A DNA stretch of 64,000 nt, from contig JAFXSE010000002.1 of the NCBI GenBank assembly GCA_017525855.1, positions 1 through 64,000 of the forward strand, written 5' to 3'. Position numbers and translations under genes: made by a program. Source of the stretch: Bacilli bacterium. GTDB taxonomy: Bacteria; Bacillota; Bacilli; RF39; UBA660. Position 1 is the first letter of the stretch. The number at the start of each line of letters is the position of its first letter. The notes beneath the pieces were generated by a model. The model did no database searches. It saw only the letters and a program-made list of their open reading frames with translations, and was not told the DNA's origin. This document shows positions 27,681 through 32,517 of the stretch, in pieces.

Positions 27681-27695
27681 CCTTATAAAATAAGA
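27681..27695 (+). repeat. Decayed junction dyad inside cassette A
   Basis: CCTTATAAAATAAGA, one mismatch from the junction dyad, followed by a C-rich block (AGCCCCCTCAGCCACCCC) instead of the usual hairpin. It may mark an old boundary between the R-M part and the integrase part of cassette A. Confidence 0.5.
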
Positions 27696-27794
27696 CTTTA
27701 AAGAAAAAATTAGCCCCCTCAGCCACCCCTTTAAAAGCCTCTTGTCAAACCAGATATAAGTGATAAAATATAGTAAAATAGGAAAATTATAACT

Positions 27795-27822
27795 AAGAAG
27801 ATGGAATAAATCTTCTTTTTTT
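27795..27822 (+). terminator. Plus-strand hairpin terminator
   Basis: Stem AAGAAGAT/ATCTTCTT with a 7-nt loop and a run of Ts on the plus strand. No plus-strand gene precedes it, so it may end a short transcript begun near 27590. Confidence 0.6.
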
Positions 27823-27864
27823 AATGTCCCACACTATAGGAGGTAATCTAGAATATGAAAACAT

Positions 27865-27941
27865 AATATCCCATTTAATATCCCATTATTATTGCTTGTA
27901 ATATAAGGATATTTATAAATGATATCCCATTTGAGTGGGAT
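27865..27941. repeat. Iteron-like TATCCCATT repeats
   Basis: Two 12-bp repeats lie directly in tandem (AATATCCCATTT at 27865, AATATCCCATTA at 27877). A third copy, GATATCCCATTT at 27921, forms an inverted repeat with TGGGAT at 27936. Related TCCCA cores are at 27827 and 28078. They lie upstream of a ribbon-helix-helix gene and could be its operators or an origin. Confidence 0.6.
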
Positions 27942-27978
27942 GATTTTGCAAGTGCAAAATAAGTTTGATATCACACTA

Positions 27979-28004
27979 AAGTCTTATGAAATAAGGCTTT
28001 TTTT
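27979..28004 (+). terminator. Plus-strand terminator within a larger dyad
   Basis: Stem AAGTCTTAT/ATAAGGCTT with loop GAA and a run of Ts. It is flanked by TTGATATCACA and a near-complementary TGTGATGATATCAA, giving a nested dyad. Confidence 0.6.
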
Positions 28005-28112
28005 AATGTGATGATATCAATCTCTTATGCTCTTATATTTTTAGTAAAAAAAATTATATATTTCGTGTGATATACAGTCCCATTATGGGGATTTTAGAAA
28101 GGAGGATTTTTT

Positions 28113-28430
28113 ATGAGTGAAAGAAAACATATTTATATTCCAGAAGATATTAGTTTAAAGATTCAAGAATACGCTGATAAATCTAGAATTAAATATTCAC
28201 AAGCTGTAGCTAAACTAGTTGAATATGGATTATCTAATCTTGAAATTAGTAAATCAATAAATTCATATGTAAGTATTATTGATAGAATGTTTTCCAAACT
28301 ATGTTATAACACTTCTTTATTAGAACAATTTTATTCTGATATGGAGATTGATAAATTATCAAATCCTAACAGTAACCCAGCACTGCAAAAATTCAGAAAT
28401 AAACATAGTAAATATTCAGTAGATGATTAA
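28113..28430 (+). CDS. Ribbon-helix-helix protein
   Basis: A 105-residue protein. The first 45 residues (KHIYIPEDISLKIQEYADK, then YSQAVAKLVEYGL) have the strand-helix-helix pattern of CopG/Arc-type DNA-binding proteins. The remainder is helical and not recognised. The RBS is AAAGGAGG. Position just downstream of the TATCCCATT repeats suggests it may bind them. It might regulate the integration genes or act as a mobilisation accessory protein. Confidence 0.65.
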   Translation: MSERKHIYIPEDISLKIQEYADKSRIKYSQAVAKLVEYGLSNLEISKSINSYVSIIDRMFSKLCYNTSLLEQFYSDMEIDKLSNPNSNPALQKFRNKHSKYSVDD

Positions 28431-28462
28431 AGAGGTAAAAGAGGCATAGTTATTTAATAAGA

Positions 28463-28639
28463 ATGAGAGATGAACTATTTAATTATGTAAAAATGGAAGC
28501 AAATAACAGAGGTGTCAGTATCAATTTTTTTATGTCATATTGTATTGAAATTGCATTATGTAAATTGATAAGTGATGCTGTTGAATCTGATGATGAAACA
28601 ATTAAAAATAAAGTTAATAAAGAAGAAAGGAAGGATTAA
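28463..28639 (+). CDS. Small helical DNA-binding-like protein
   Basis: A 58-codon gene between the ribbon-helix-helix gene and the winged-helix gene. The protein (MRDELFNYVKMEANNRGVSI at the start) looks like the two helices of another ribbon-helix-helix domain, followed by an acidic/basic tail. The RBS is weak (GAGG 18 bp upstream), so a non-ATG start slightly upstream is possible. The function is unknown. Confidence 0.45.
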   Translation: MRDELFNYVKMEANNRGVSINFFMSYCIEIALCKLISDAVESDDETIKNKVNKEERKD

Positions 28640-28642
28640 AGA

Positions 28643-28912
28643 ATGAGTAAAAATCATGGTAAATTATATTATGATTTATTAGATGATAATTTGAGTAAAA
28701 GCACAATAGTGTTCTTTACTCTTTTATTATCCAATTCTAATCAAAAAGGATATGCTTTTGGATCAAACAAATATTATGCCGAAAAACTAAAATGTTCTAC
28801 TAGAACTATATCTACTCTTATTAGAACACTAGTTAATAAAGGATATATTTCAGTAGAAAATCCAAAAAGTTTTAGAAGAAAGATATATATTAGAAGCAAA
28901 TTTCTAACATAG
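28643..28912 (+). CDS. Winged-helix protein, replication/regulator-like
   Basis: An 89-residue protein with a helix-turn-helix of the winged type: STIVFFTLLLSNSN, then KYYAEKLKCSTRTISTLIRTLVNKGYI and a basic wing (FRRKIYIRSK). This pattern occurs in phage/plasmid replisome organisers and RepA-type N-terminal domains. It lacks any catalytic extension. It follows the preceding small gene by 3 bp. Confidence 0.6.
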   Translation: MSKNHGKLYYDLLDDNLSKSTIVFFTLLLSNSNQKGYAFGSNKYYAEKLKCSTRTISTLIRTLVNKGYISVENPKSFRRKIYIRSKFLT

Positions 28913-29025
28913 TAGAATATTAATTCTATGATTATAGAATATATACTCTAACATAATAAATAAAGATAATATATAAATATAATAGTTATACAAAGGCCTT
29001 AGTAAAAGGTAAAGGAGGTTTAGAT

Positions 29026-29469
29026 TTGAAAGATTTAGTTGATTATATAAAATATCATGGATATATAACTAGTATTAGGGATAAAGTTGATAAAAACTAT
29101 ATTTGGTTTGATATATGTCAGAAAGAAACATATAAAGATAAAAATGGTGTGGATAGGACTAACCTATCCTTTTTTAGTGCAAGAATGTATATCGAATATA
29201 CATATAAAATTGAACTAAAAATTGGTAAAGATATTTATGTCGAAGGTATCCCAAAAGGCTACATTGACAAAAATGACCATAGACAAAACTATATTCATGT
29301 TCTTCATATAAATGGAATTGAAGTTAATAAGGAACCACCATTATATGGTGATGGATATTGGAATGGACAAAAAATACCAACAGAAGAAGAACCATTAGAT
29401 GAAGAAGATAAAGAATTCTTAAAAGAATGGGATAATTTTTTAGATGATTTAGATAAAGGGAGGTTTTAA
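29026..29469 (+). CDS. OB-fold-like, possible single-strand DNA-binding protein
   Basis: 147 residues, starting at a TTG with an excellent AAAGGAGG 7 bp upstream; no ATG is suitable. Predicted beta-rich core at about 12-105 (ITSIRDKVDKNYIWFDICQ, FFSARMYIEY, GKDIYVEGIPKGYID) fits the strand pattern of SSB-like OB folds, and the last 35 residues are strongly acidic (EEEPLDEEDKEF), as in SSB tails. It lacks the classic terminal DIPF. The assignment is tentative. It is followed after one base by the putative excisionase gene. Confidence 0.4.
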   Translation: MKDLVDYIKYHGYITSIRDKVDKNYIWFDICQKETYKDKNGVDRTNLSFFSARMYIEYTYKIELKIGKDIYVEGIPKGYIDKNDHRQNYIHVLHINGIEVNKEPPLYGDGYWNGQKIPTEEEPLDEEDKEFLKEWDNFLDDLDKGRF

Positions 29470-29470
29470 T

Positions 29471-29707
29471 ATGAATGCAGAAGAAACATTAAAAATAATA
29501 ACTAAACAATGGTGTAATTTAACTGATTTAATGAAATTACTAGGTTGTGGTAGAAATAAAGCATTAGATGTTAAAAAGCAAATAAAAGATAAGTTAATTA
29601 CTGAAGGATATTTTATTCCTAGTAATGACTTACCTATGCAAGCTGTTGTTGATGTTTTAAAAATAGATATCGATAGATTAGAAAAAATAATTAAATTAGT
29701 TAGGTAA
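29471..29707 (+). CDS. Small helix-turn-helix protein, putative excisionase
   Basis: A 78-residue protein with a MerR/Xis-like helix-turn-helix: WCNLTDLMKLLGCGRNKALD then a second helix and GYFIPSNDLPMQAVVDVL. Small proteins of this shape directly upstream of tyrosine integrases usually direct excision. Its RBS is AAAGGGAGG. A terminator follows, so the integrase has a separate transcription start. Confidence 0.6.
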   Translation: MNAEETLKIITKQWCNLTDLMKLLGCGRNKALDVKKQIKDKLITEGYFIPSNDLPMQAVVDVLKIDIDRLEKIIKLVR

Positions 29708-29722
29708 TCCTGACTTTTTTTT
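29699..29722 (+). terminator. Terminator after the putative excisionase gene
   Basis: Stem GTTAGG/CCTGAC (one wobble pair), 4-nt loop, then a run of Ts on the plus strand, overlapping the end of the gene. Confidence 0.6.
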
Positions 29723-29730
29723 ATTTTAAT

Positions 29731-29768
29731 GCTATACTGGAATTGTATAAGAGGTAACTCGGTATAGC
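29731..29768. promoter_or_regulatory. Inverted repeat around the integrase promoter
   Basis: GCTATAC (29731-29737) and GTATAGC (29762-29768) form 7-bp arms. TATACT (29733-29738), with CTGACT 16 bp upstream, is the likely -10 of the integrase gene, so one arm overlaps the promoter. A repressor or the excisionase could bind here. Confidence 0.45.
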
Positions 29769-29788
29769 AAGATAAGGAGGAATAAATA

Positions 29789-30895
29789 ATGGCTGTACGA
29801 CAGTTACCAAAAGAAAGAGCTACCAAAGATGGTAGACGATGGTATTTTTATGACAAAATAAAGGTTGATGGTAGAACTAAACCTTACATGTCTAAAAGTT
29901 ATATGACTAGAAATGAAGCATTAAAAGCTGAAAGAGATTTTCTAATAGGATGTGAAACTAAAGAAATAAATGTTACTAGTATGACTTTTAAACAACTATA
30001 TGAAGAATTTTACGAATACAAAAAAGATAAAGTAAAAGCAACTACTCTAAGATCATATAGAAGAAATGTTCTTCAATTAAGTGAGTTTTATGAATTAAAG
30101 ATTAAAGATATAAAACTAGAACATTATATAGCATGGAGAAAAAGAGTTGGAAATCTTGATTTAAAAGATAAAACAAAGAATGGCTATTATAAATTATTAA
30201 AAACTATTCTTAACTATGGAACTAAATGGCATGATTTTAACTTCACTTCTATTTATAACAAAATGGAAAAATTTAATAATCCAAATAAACCACCAGAAGA
30301 AATGAAATTCTATACTTGGGAAGAGTTTAAACAATTTATATCAGTAATAGATGATATTAAATGGAAAACACTGTTTGAAGTATTATTCTTCTGTGGGCTT
30401 CGTAGAGGCGAATTAAGAGGTCTTACATGGGATAATATAGATTTCTTTAATAAAGAACTTTCAGTAGTTAAAAACGTTGTTCAAGAGGGAGATGGAGGTC
30501 CTTATATAGTAACTACTCCTAAAACTAGAACAAGTACAAGAACTCTACCAGTACCTAATAGAGTTATGGAAGATCTTCATGCATTATATATACAAGAAAA
30601 GAAACAATACGGATTTAATAATAAGTGGTATGTATTTGGAGATAAAGAACCACTTTCTGCTCATATATTAAGACATAAGAAAAATGACTTTACGAAAGAA
30701 TCTGGGGTTAAACAAATAAGAATCCATGACTTTAGACATTCATGTGCATCAGTTTTAATTAATAATGGTGCTAGTATTATGATAGTTGCTAAATACTTAG
30801 GACATGCTAAGATTGATGAAACATTAAATACCTACTCTCACCTATTTAAAAATAAGATGGATGAGATAGTAAAAACTATGGATAATTTAGAATAA
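29789..30895 (+). CDS. Tyrosine recombinase (integrase)
   Basis: A 368-residue integrase. Residues about 1-55 are an arm-binding domain, 60-160 the core-binding SAM-like domain, and the rest the catalytic domain. Catalytic residues are visible: Arg in FCGLRRGELRGLTW, HDFRHSCAS (His-x-x-Arg), LGHAKIDETLNTYSHL with the second His and the nucleophilic Tyr. It resembles integrases of Gram-positive phages and ICEs. The right att repeat starts 21 bp past its stop codon. It may also act on the related sites of cassettes B and C, which have no recombinase of their own. Confidence 0.95.
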   Translation: MAVRQLPKERATKDGRRWYFYDKIKVDGRTKPYMSKSYMTRNEALKAERDFLIGCETKEINVTSMTFKQLYEEFYEYKKDKVKATTLRSYRRNVLQLSEFYELKIKDIKLEHYIAWRKRVGNLDLKDKTKNGYYKLLKTILNYGTKWHDFNFTSIYNKMEKFNNPNKPPEEMKFYTWEEFKQFISVIDDIKWKTLFEVLFFCGLRRGELRGLTWDNIDFFNKELSVVKNVVQEGDGGPYIVTTPKTRTSTRTLPVPNRVMEDLHALYIQEKKQYGFNNKWYVFGDKEPLSAHILRHKKNDFTKESGVKQIRIHDFRHSCASVLINNGASIMIVAKYLGHAKIDETLNTYSHLFKNKMDEIVKTMDNLE

Positions 30896-30902
30896 AAAAT
30901 AA

Positions 30903-30942
30903 TTACATTTCCAAGTAGGAAATGTAAAAGTAAATGTAAAAA
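30903..30942. repeat. Right att-like site of cassette A with inverted arms
   Basis: TTACATTTCC (30903-30912) and GGAAATGTAA (30918-30927) are perfect inverted arms 5 bp apart. The second arm belongs to the 27-bp direct repeat (30916-30942) that recurs at 19687. The left copy lacks the first arm, so this side carries the element's own arm sequence. Confidence 0.8.
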
Positions 30943-30973
30943 CTATTTTATAAAATTTAAATATTAACGAATC

Positions 30974-30988
30974 CCTTATAAAATAAGG
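30974..30988 (+). repeat. CCTTATAAAATAAGG dyad, copy 2
   Basis: Exact copy, 31 bp after the right att of cassette A and 7 bp before the T-tract of the junction 2 terminator. Confidence 0.8.
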
Positions 30989-30995
30989 CATAAAC

Positions 30996-31022
30996 AAAAA
31001 GTGTTCCCTCTTTCGAGGGAAC
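30996..31022 (-). terminator. Junction 2 terminator with GAAA tetraloop
   Basis: Minus-strand stem GTTCCCTC/GAGGGAAC (8 bp, perfect) capped by GAAA and followed by ACACTTTTTG. CCCCCTGAA precedes it. Junction 3 has an 8-bp stem of different sequence with the same loop. Confidence 0.8.
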
Positions 31023-31031
31023 TTCAGGGGG
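31022..31031 (+). repeat. CTTCAGGGGG junction motif, copy 2
   Basis: Exact copy, directly at the base of the junction 2 hairpin; 43 bp before the next dyad. Confidence 0.8.
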
Positions 31032-31052
31032 CGCACATTAGATCCTCCACTG

Positions 31053-31113
31053 TATTTTTTGATTTTCCATATTTTCTTATAAAATAAGGAATTTTTCCAT
31101 ATATCAAAAAATA
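31053..31113. repeat. 11-bp inverted repeat framing a junction dyad
   Basis: TATTTTTTGAT (31053-31063) and ATCAAAAAATA (31103-31113) are perfect inverted arms. Inside them TTTTCCATAT occurs twice in direct orientation (31063-31072 and 31093-31102) on either side of TCTTATAAAATAAGG (31075-31089). The whole could fold into a branched hairpin on single-stranded DNA. Confidence 0.7.
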
Positions 31114-31138
31114 GCTTTCCATTACTTTTTATCTCTTT

Positions 31139-31162
31139 GGGTAGGTAAATGGGTATGTAAAA
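31139..31162. repeat. Left att-like site of cassette B
   Basis: Two half-sites with a 12-bp period: GGGTAGGTAAAT (31139) and GGGTATGTAAAA (31151). The counterpart at 31976-31999 has the same design and shares TTTGGGTAGGTA. Confidence 0.65.
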
Positions 31163-31191
31163 AAACATATAGTTTTGGGTTAGGCAAAATT

Positions 31192-31217
31192 AAAGAGGAT
31201 TAATTCAAATCCTCTTT
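31192..31217 (-). terminator. Terminator of the cassette B SDR gene
   Basis: Minus-strand stem AAAGAGGAT/ATCCTCTTT (9 bp) with an 8-nt loop followed by AATTTT, overlapping the stop codon. Confidence 0.75.
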
Positions 31218-31900
31218 TAATTATTTATATTTTTTATACCAACTTCTGGAATCATTACATCAGATGGTGTATCAATAATAAAACTAATTAATCTTGCTAC
31301 TTCTTTTGTATCTACTCCATTAGCCATATTCTTTTCTATATTTAATTTACTAAACATTTCTGTTTTCATCATACCTGGCATAACATTTGTAACTCTTATT
31401 CCATATTTTGCTACTTCGTCTTGTAATGATTTAGTAAAACCTGTTACTCCCCATTTAGTAGCATTATATACTGTTCTTTCAGCTTTATGATTAATACCTG
31501 CTTGTGAATTAATATTTATTATCAATCCATCTTTGTTTTGTTTCATAGATGGTATAACTGCTTTAGAACAATTTATTACTCCAAGTAAATTAACATCTAC
31601 TACTGAATTAATTCTTTCACCATCATTTGTATCTAATTCATCTTGAATCCATAAACCTGCGTTATTAATTAAAACATCAATCTTACCAAATTCATTAACA
31701 ATATCATTAATTGTGTTTTCAACAATCTTATAATCACTTACATCACATATTTTATATTTGCAATTAATGTGATCTGAAACTTCTTTTAATTTTTCTTCAT
31801 TGGTAGCTAAAATAATTACATTATTATCATTTGATAAAGATGTAGCTAATGTTTTTCCTAAGCCATCACTACCACCTGTTATTACTACTATCTTATTCAT
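31217..31900 (-). CDS. Short-chain dehydrogenase/reductase of cassette B
   Basis: A 227-residue SDR: TGGSDGLG dinucleotide-binding motif from residue 8, NNAGLW, and the active site with Ser in INSQAG and YNATK (Tyr-x-x-x-Lys). It is shorter at the C terminus than most SDRs. Substrate unknown. It is the only gene of its cassette, transcribed on the minus strand with its own terminator. It differs clearly from the SDR at 4313. Confidence 0.88.
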   Translation of the reverse strand: MNKIVVITGGSDGLGKTLATSLSNDNNVIILATNEEKLKEVSDHINCKYKICDVSDYKIVENTINDIVNEFGKIDVLINNAGLWIQDELDTNDGERINSVVDVNLLGVINCSKAVIPSMKQNKDGLIININSQAGINHKAERTVYNATKWGVTGFTKSLQDEVAKYGIRVTNVMPGMMKTEMFSKLNIEKNMANGVDTKEVARLISFIIDTPSDVMIPEVGIKNINN

Positions 31901-31975
31901 ATTATCACTCCTATAATCATTATACCATATAAATAATAAATCTTATCTCATATTAAAAATGAAAAAATAAATTTT

Positions 31976-31999
31976 GGGTAGGTAGCTGGGTAGGTAAAT
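31976..31999. repeat. Right att-like site of cassette B
   Basis: GGGTAGGTAGCT then GGGTAGGTAAAT, 12-bp period; similar to 31139-31162 with three substitutions in the core and different flanks. Confidence 0.65.
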
Positions 32000-32019
32000 T
32001 TTTTCTTATTTTTTAAAAT

Positions 32020-32034
32020 CCTTATAAAATAAGG
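32020..32034 (+). repeat. CCTTATAAAATAAGG dyad, copy 3
   Basis: Exact copy, 20 bp past the right att-like site of cassette B. Confidence 0.8.
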
Positions 32035-32065
32035 CAAAAAAAAGTGATAGGCCTTTCGACCTATC
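32035..32065 (-). terminator. Junction 3 terminator with GAAA tetraloop
   Basis: Minus-strand stem GATAGGTC/GGCCTATC (8 bp, one wobble) capped by GAAA, then ACTTTTTTTTG. Stem bases differ from junction 2 while length, loop and flanks agree, which looks like compensatory change. Confidence 0.8.
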
Positions 32066-32074
32066 TTCAGGGGG
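32065..32074 (+). repeat. CTTCAGGGGG junction motif, copy 3
   Basis: Exact copy at the base of the junction 3 hairpin; the first half-site of cassette C begins 106 bp further on, close to the corresponding distance in junctions 1 and 2. Confidence 0.8.
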
Positions 32075-32098
32075 TTTTGTTTCTGGGCTTTATGGGAT

Positions 32099-32170
32099 AT
32101 TCACGAGGCTTTAAAACCCTTTATTTCTCGTTATTTTCGCACTCGAGCACACTCGAAACGCCTCGTGAAT
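32099..32170. repeat. 11-bp perfect inverted repeat in junction 3
   Basis: ATTCACGAGGC (32099-32109) and GCCTCGTGAAT (32160-32170) are perfect arms around a 50-bp spacer that contains CACTCGAG and CACTCGAA. The arms are much richer in G+C than the surroundings. No T-run follows, so it is not a terminator. Confidence 0.75.
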
Positions 32171-32180
32171 TTAGTTTTTT

Positions 32181-32204
32181 CGTATGTAAAATCGTATGTA
32201 ATTA
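32181..32204. repeat. Left att-like site of cassette C
   Basis: CGTATGTAAAAT then CGTATGTAATTA, 12-bp period. The last bases form the stop codon of the gene at 32202, so the cassette's genes abut the site as the integrase abuts its site in cassette A. Confidence 0.65.
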
Positions 32205-32516
32205 TGCTTCACTATAACTAATTGCTAATTCAATAATTTTATCTATTAATGTCATGTTTTTTCCAATTTGTTCAACAAAATTATCTCCTAATACTGATTT
32301 AATGTCAGTAATAGCTAGTTGCACATATTTTTCTTCAATTTCAAATAATTCTAAATAATTTAAGATAATGTCATCAATAAAATAGAAATTATTATTCTTT
32401 AATAATGTATAAACTTTATTAAAATTATCTTCATCTAATAAATTTATATACTCCTCATCATAATTACTAAATAGTAAATCTAAATACGTAGAATTTAAAT
32501 ATTTATCTAAAAACAT
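32202..32516 (-). CDS. Small acidic protein of the helicase cassette
   Basis: A 104-residue acidic, helix-rich protein starting MFLDKYLNSTYLDLLF at the ATG at 32516 (AAGGAG upstream). I recognise no family. The start lies one base after the helicase stop codon, so it is the third gene of a tightly packed operon. Its own stop codon overlaps the left att-like site of cassette C. It may be an accessory or antidote protein of the helicase; that is conjecture. Confidence 0.6.
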   Translation of the reverse strand: MFLDKYLNSTYLDLLFSNYDEEYINLLDEDNFNKVYTLLKNNNFYFIDDIILNYLELFEIEEKYVQLAITDIKSVLGDNFVEQIGKNMTLIDKIIELAISYSEA

Positions 32517-32517
32517 A

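Larger units (their letters stand above)
27505..28112. other. Divergent control region between R-M operon and integration genes
   Basis: 608 bp without a gene. It holds the R-M promoter with its paired GACGC repeats (27521-27567), a possible plus-strand promoter, a decayed junction motif (27681-27695), a plus-strand hairpin terminator (27795-27822), five TCCCA-core repeats (27823-28080) and a second plus-strand terminator (27979-28004). The part at 27900-28080 has several nested inverted repeats. Confidence 0.7.
19687..30942. mobile_element. Cassette A: integrase-bearing defence island, 11.2 kb
   Basis: A perfect 27-bp direct repeat (19687-19713 and 30916-30942) brackets this segment, and the right copy begins 21 bp after the stop codon of a tyrosine recombinase gene, the classic arrangement of an integrative element. 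The left two-thirds (minus strand) carry an R-M operon and an HNH-STAND/membrane protein pair. The right third (plus strand) carries small ribbon-helix-helix, winged-helix and OB-fold-like proteins, a putative excisionase and the integrase. No relaxase, capsid or conjugation gene is visible, so transfer would need help from another element. Confidence 0.8.
30896..31216. other. Junction 2: module between cassettes A and B
   Basis: No credible gene in 321 bp. In order: right att of cassette A with a 10-bp inverted repeat (30903-30942), CCTTATAAAATAAGG (30974-30988), hairpin terminator (30996-31022), CTTCAGGGGG (31022-31031), a dyad TCTTATAAAATAAGG (31075-31089) framed by 11-bp inverted arms, and the left att-like site of cassette B (31139-31162). 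This is the most complete copy of the module. Confidence 0.75.
31139..31999. mobile_element. Cassette B: single-gene SDR cassette, about 0.86 kb
   Basis: One SDR gene with its terminator lies between two similar two-half-site sequences (GGGTAGGTA type) and between two copies of the junction module. There is no recombinase, so if mobile it must be moved in trans. The repeats are similar rather than identical, so the mobility claim is an inference from the shared architecture with cassette A. Confidence 0.45.
31901..32201. other. Junction 3: module between cassettes B and C
   Basis: No gene. It contains the right att-like site of B (31976-31999), CCTTATAAAATAAGG (32020-32034), a hairpin terminator (32041-32065), CTTCAGGGGG (32065-32074), an 11-bp inverted repeat (32099-32170) where other junctions have the second dyad, and the left att-like site of C (32181-32204). 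Confidence 0.7.

Noticed and set aside
27865..27941. A CRISPR array from the TATCCCATT repeats
   Set aside because: Units are too short, partly in direct tandem without spacers, and no cas gene is near.
31010..31060. A tRNA gene at the GGGGGCGCACATTAGATCC sequence of junction 2
   Set aside because: No cloverleaf could be formed and the T-loop consensus is missing; the resemblance is limited to a few bases.
30887..31168. A minus-strand open frame of 93 codons spanning junction 2
   Set aside because: It crosses two att-like sites and a terminator, has no ribosome binding site, and its repetitive residues come from the 12-bp DNA repeats.
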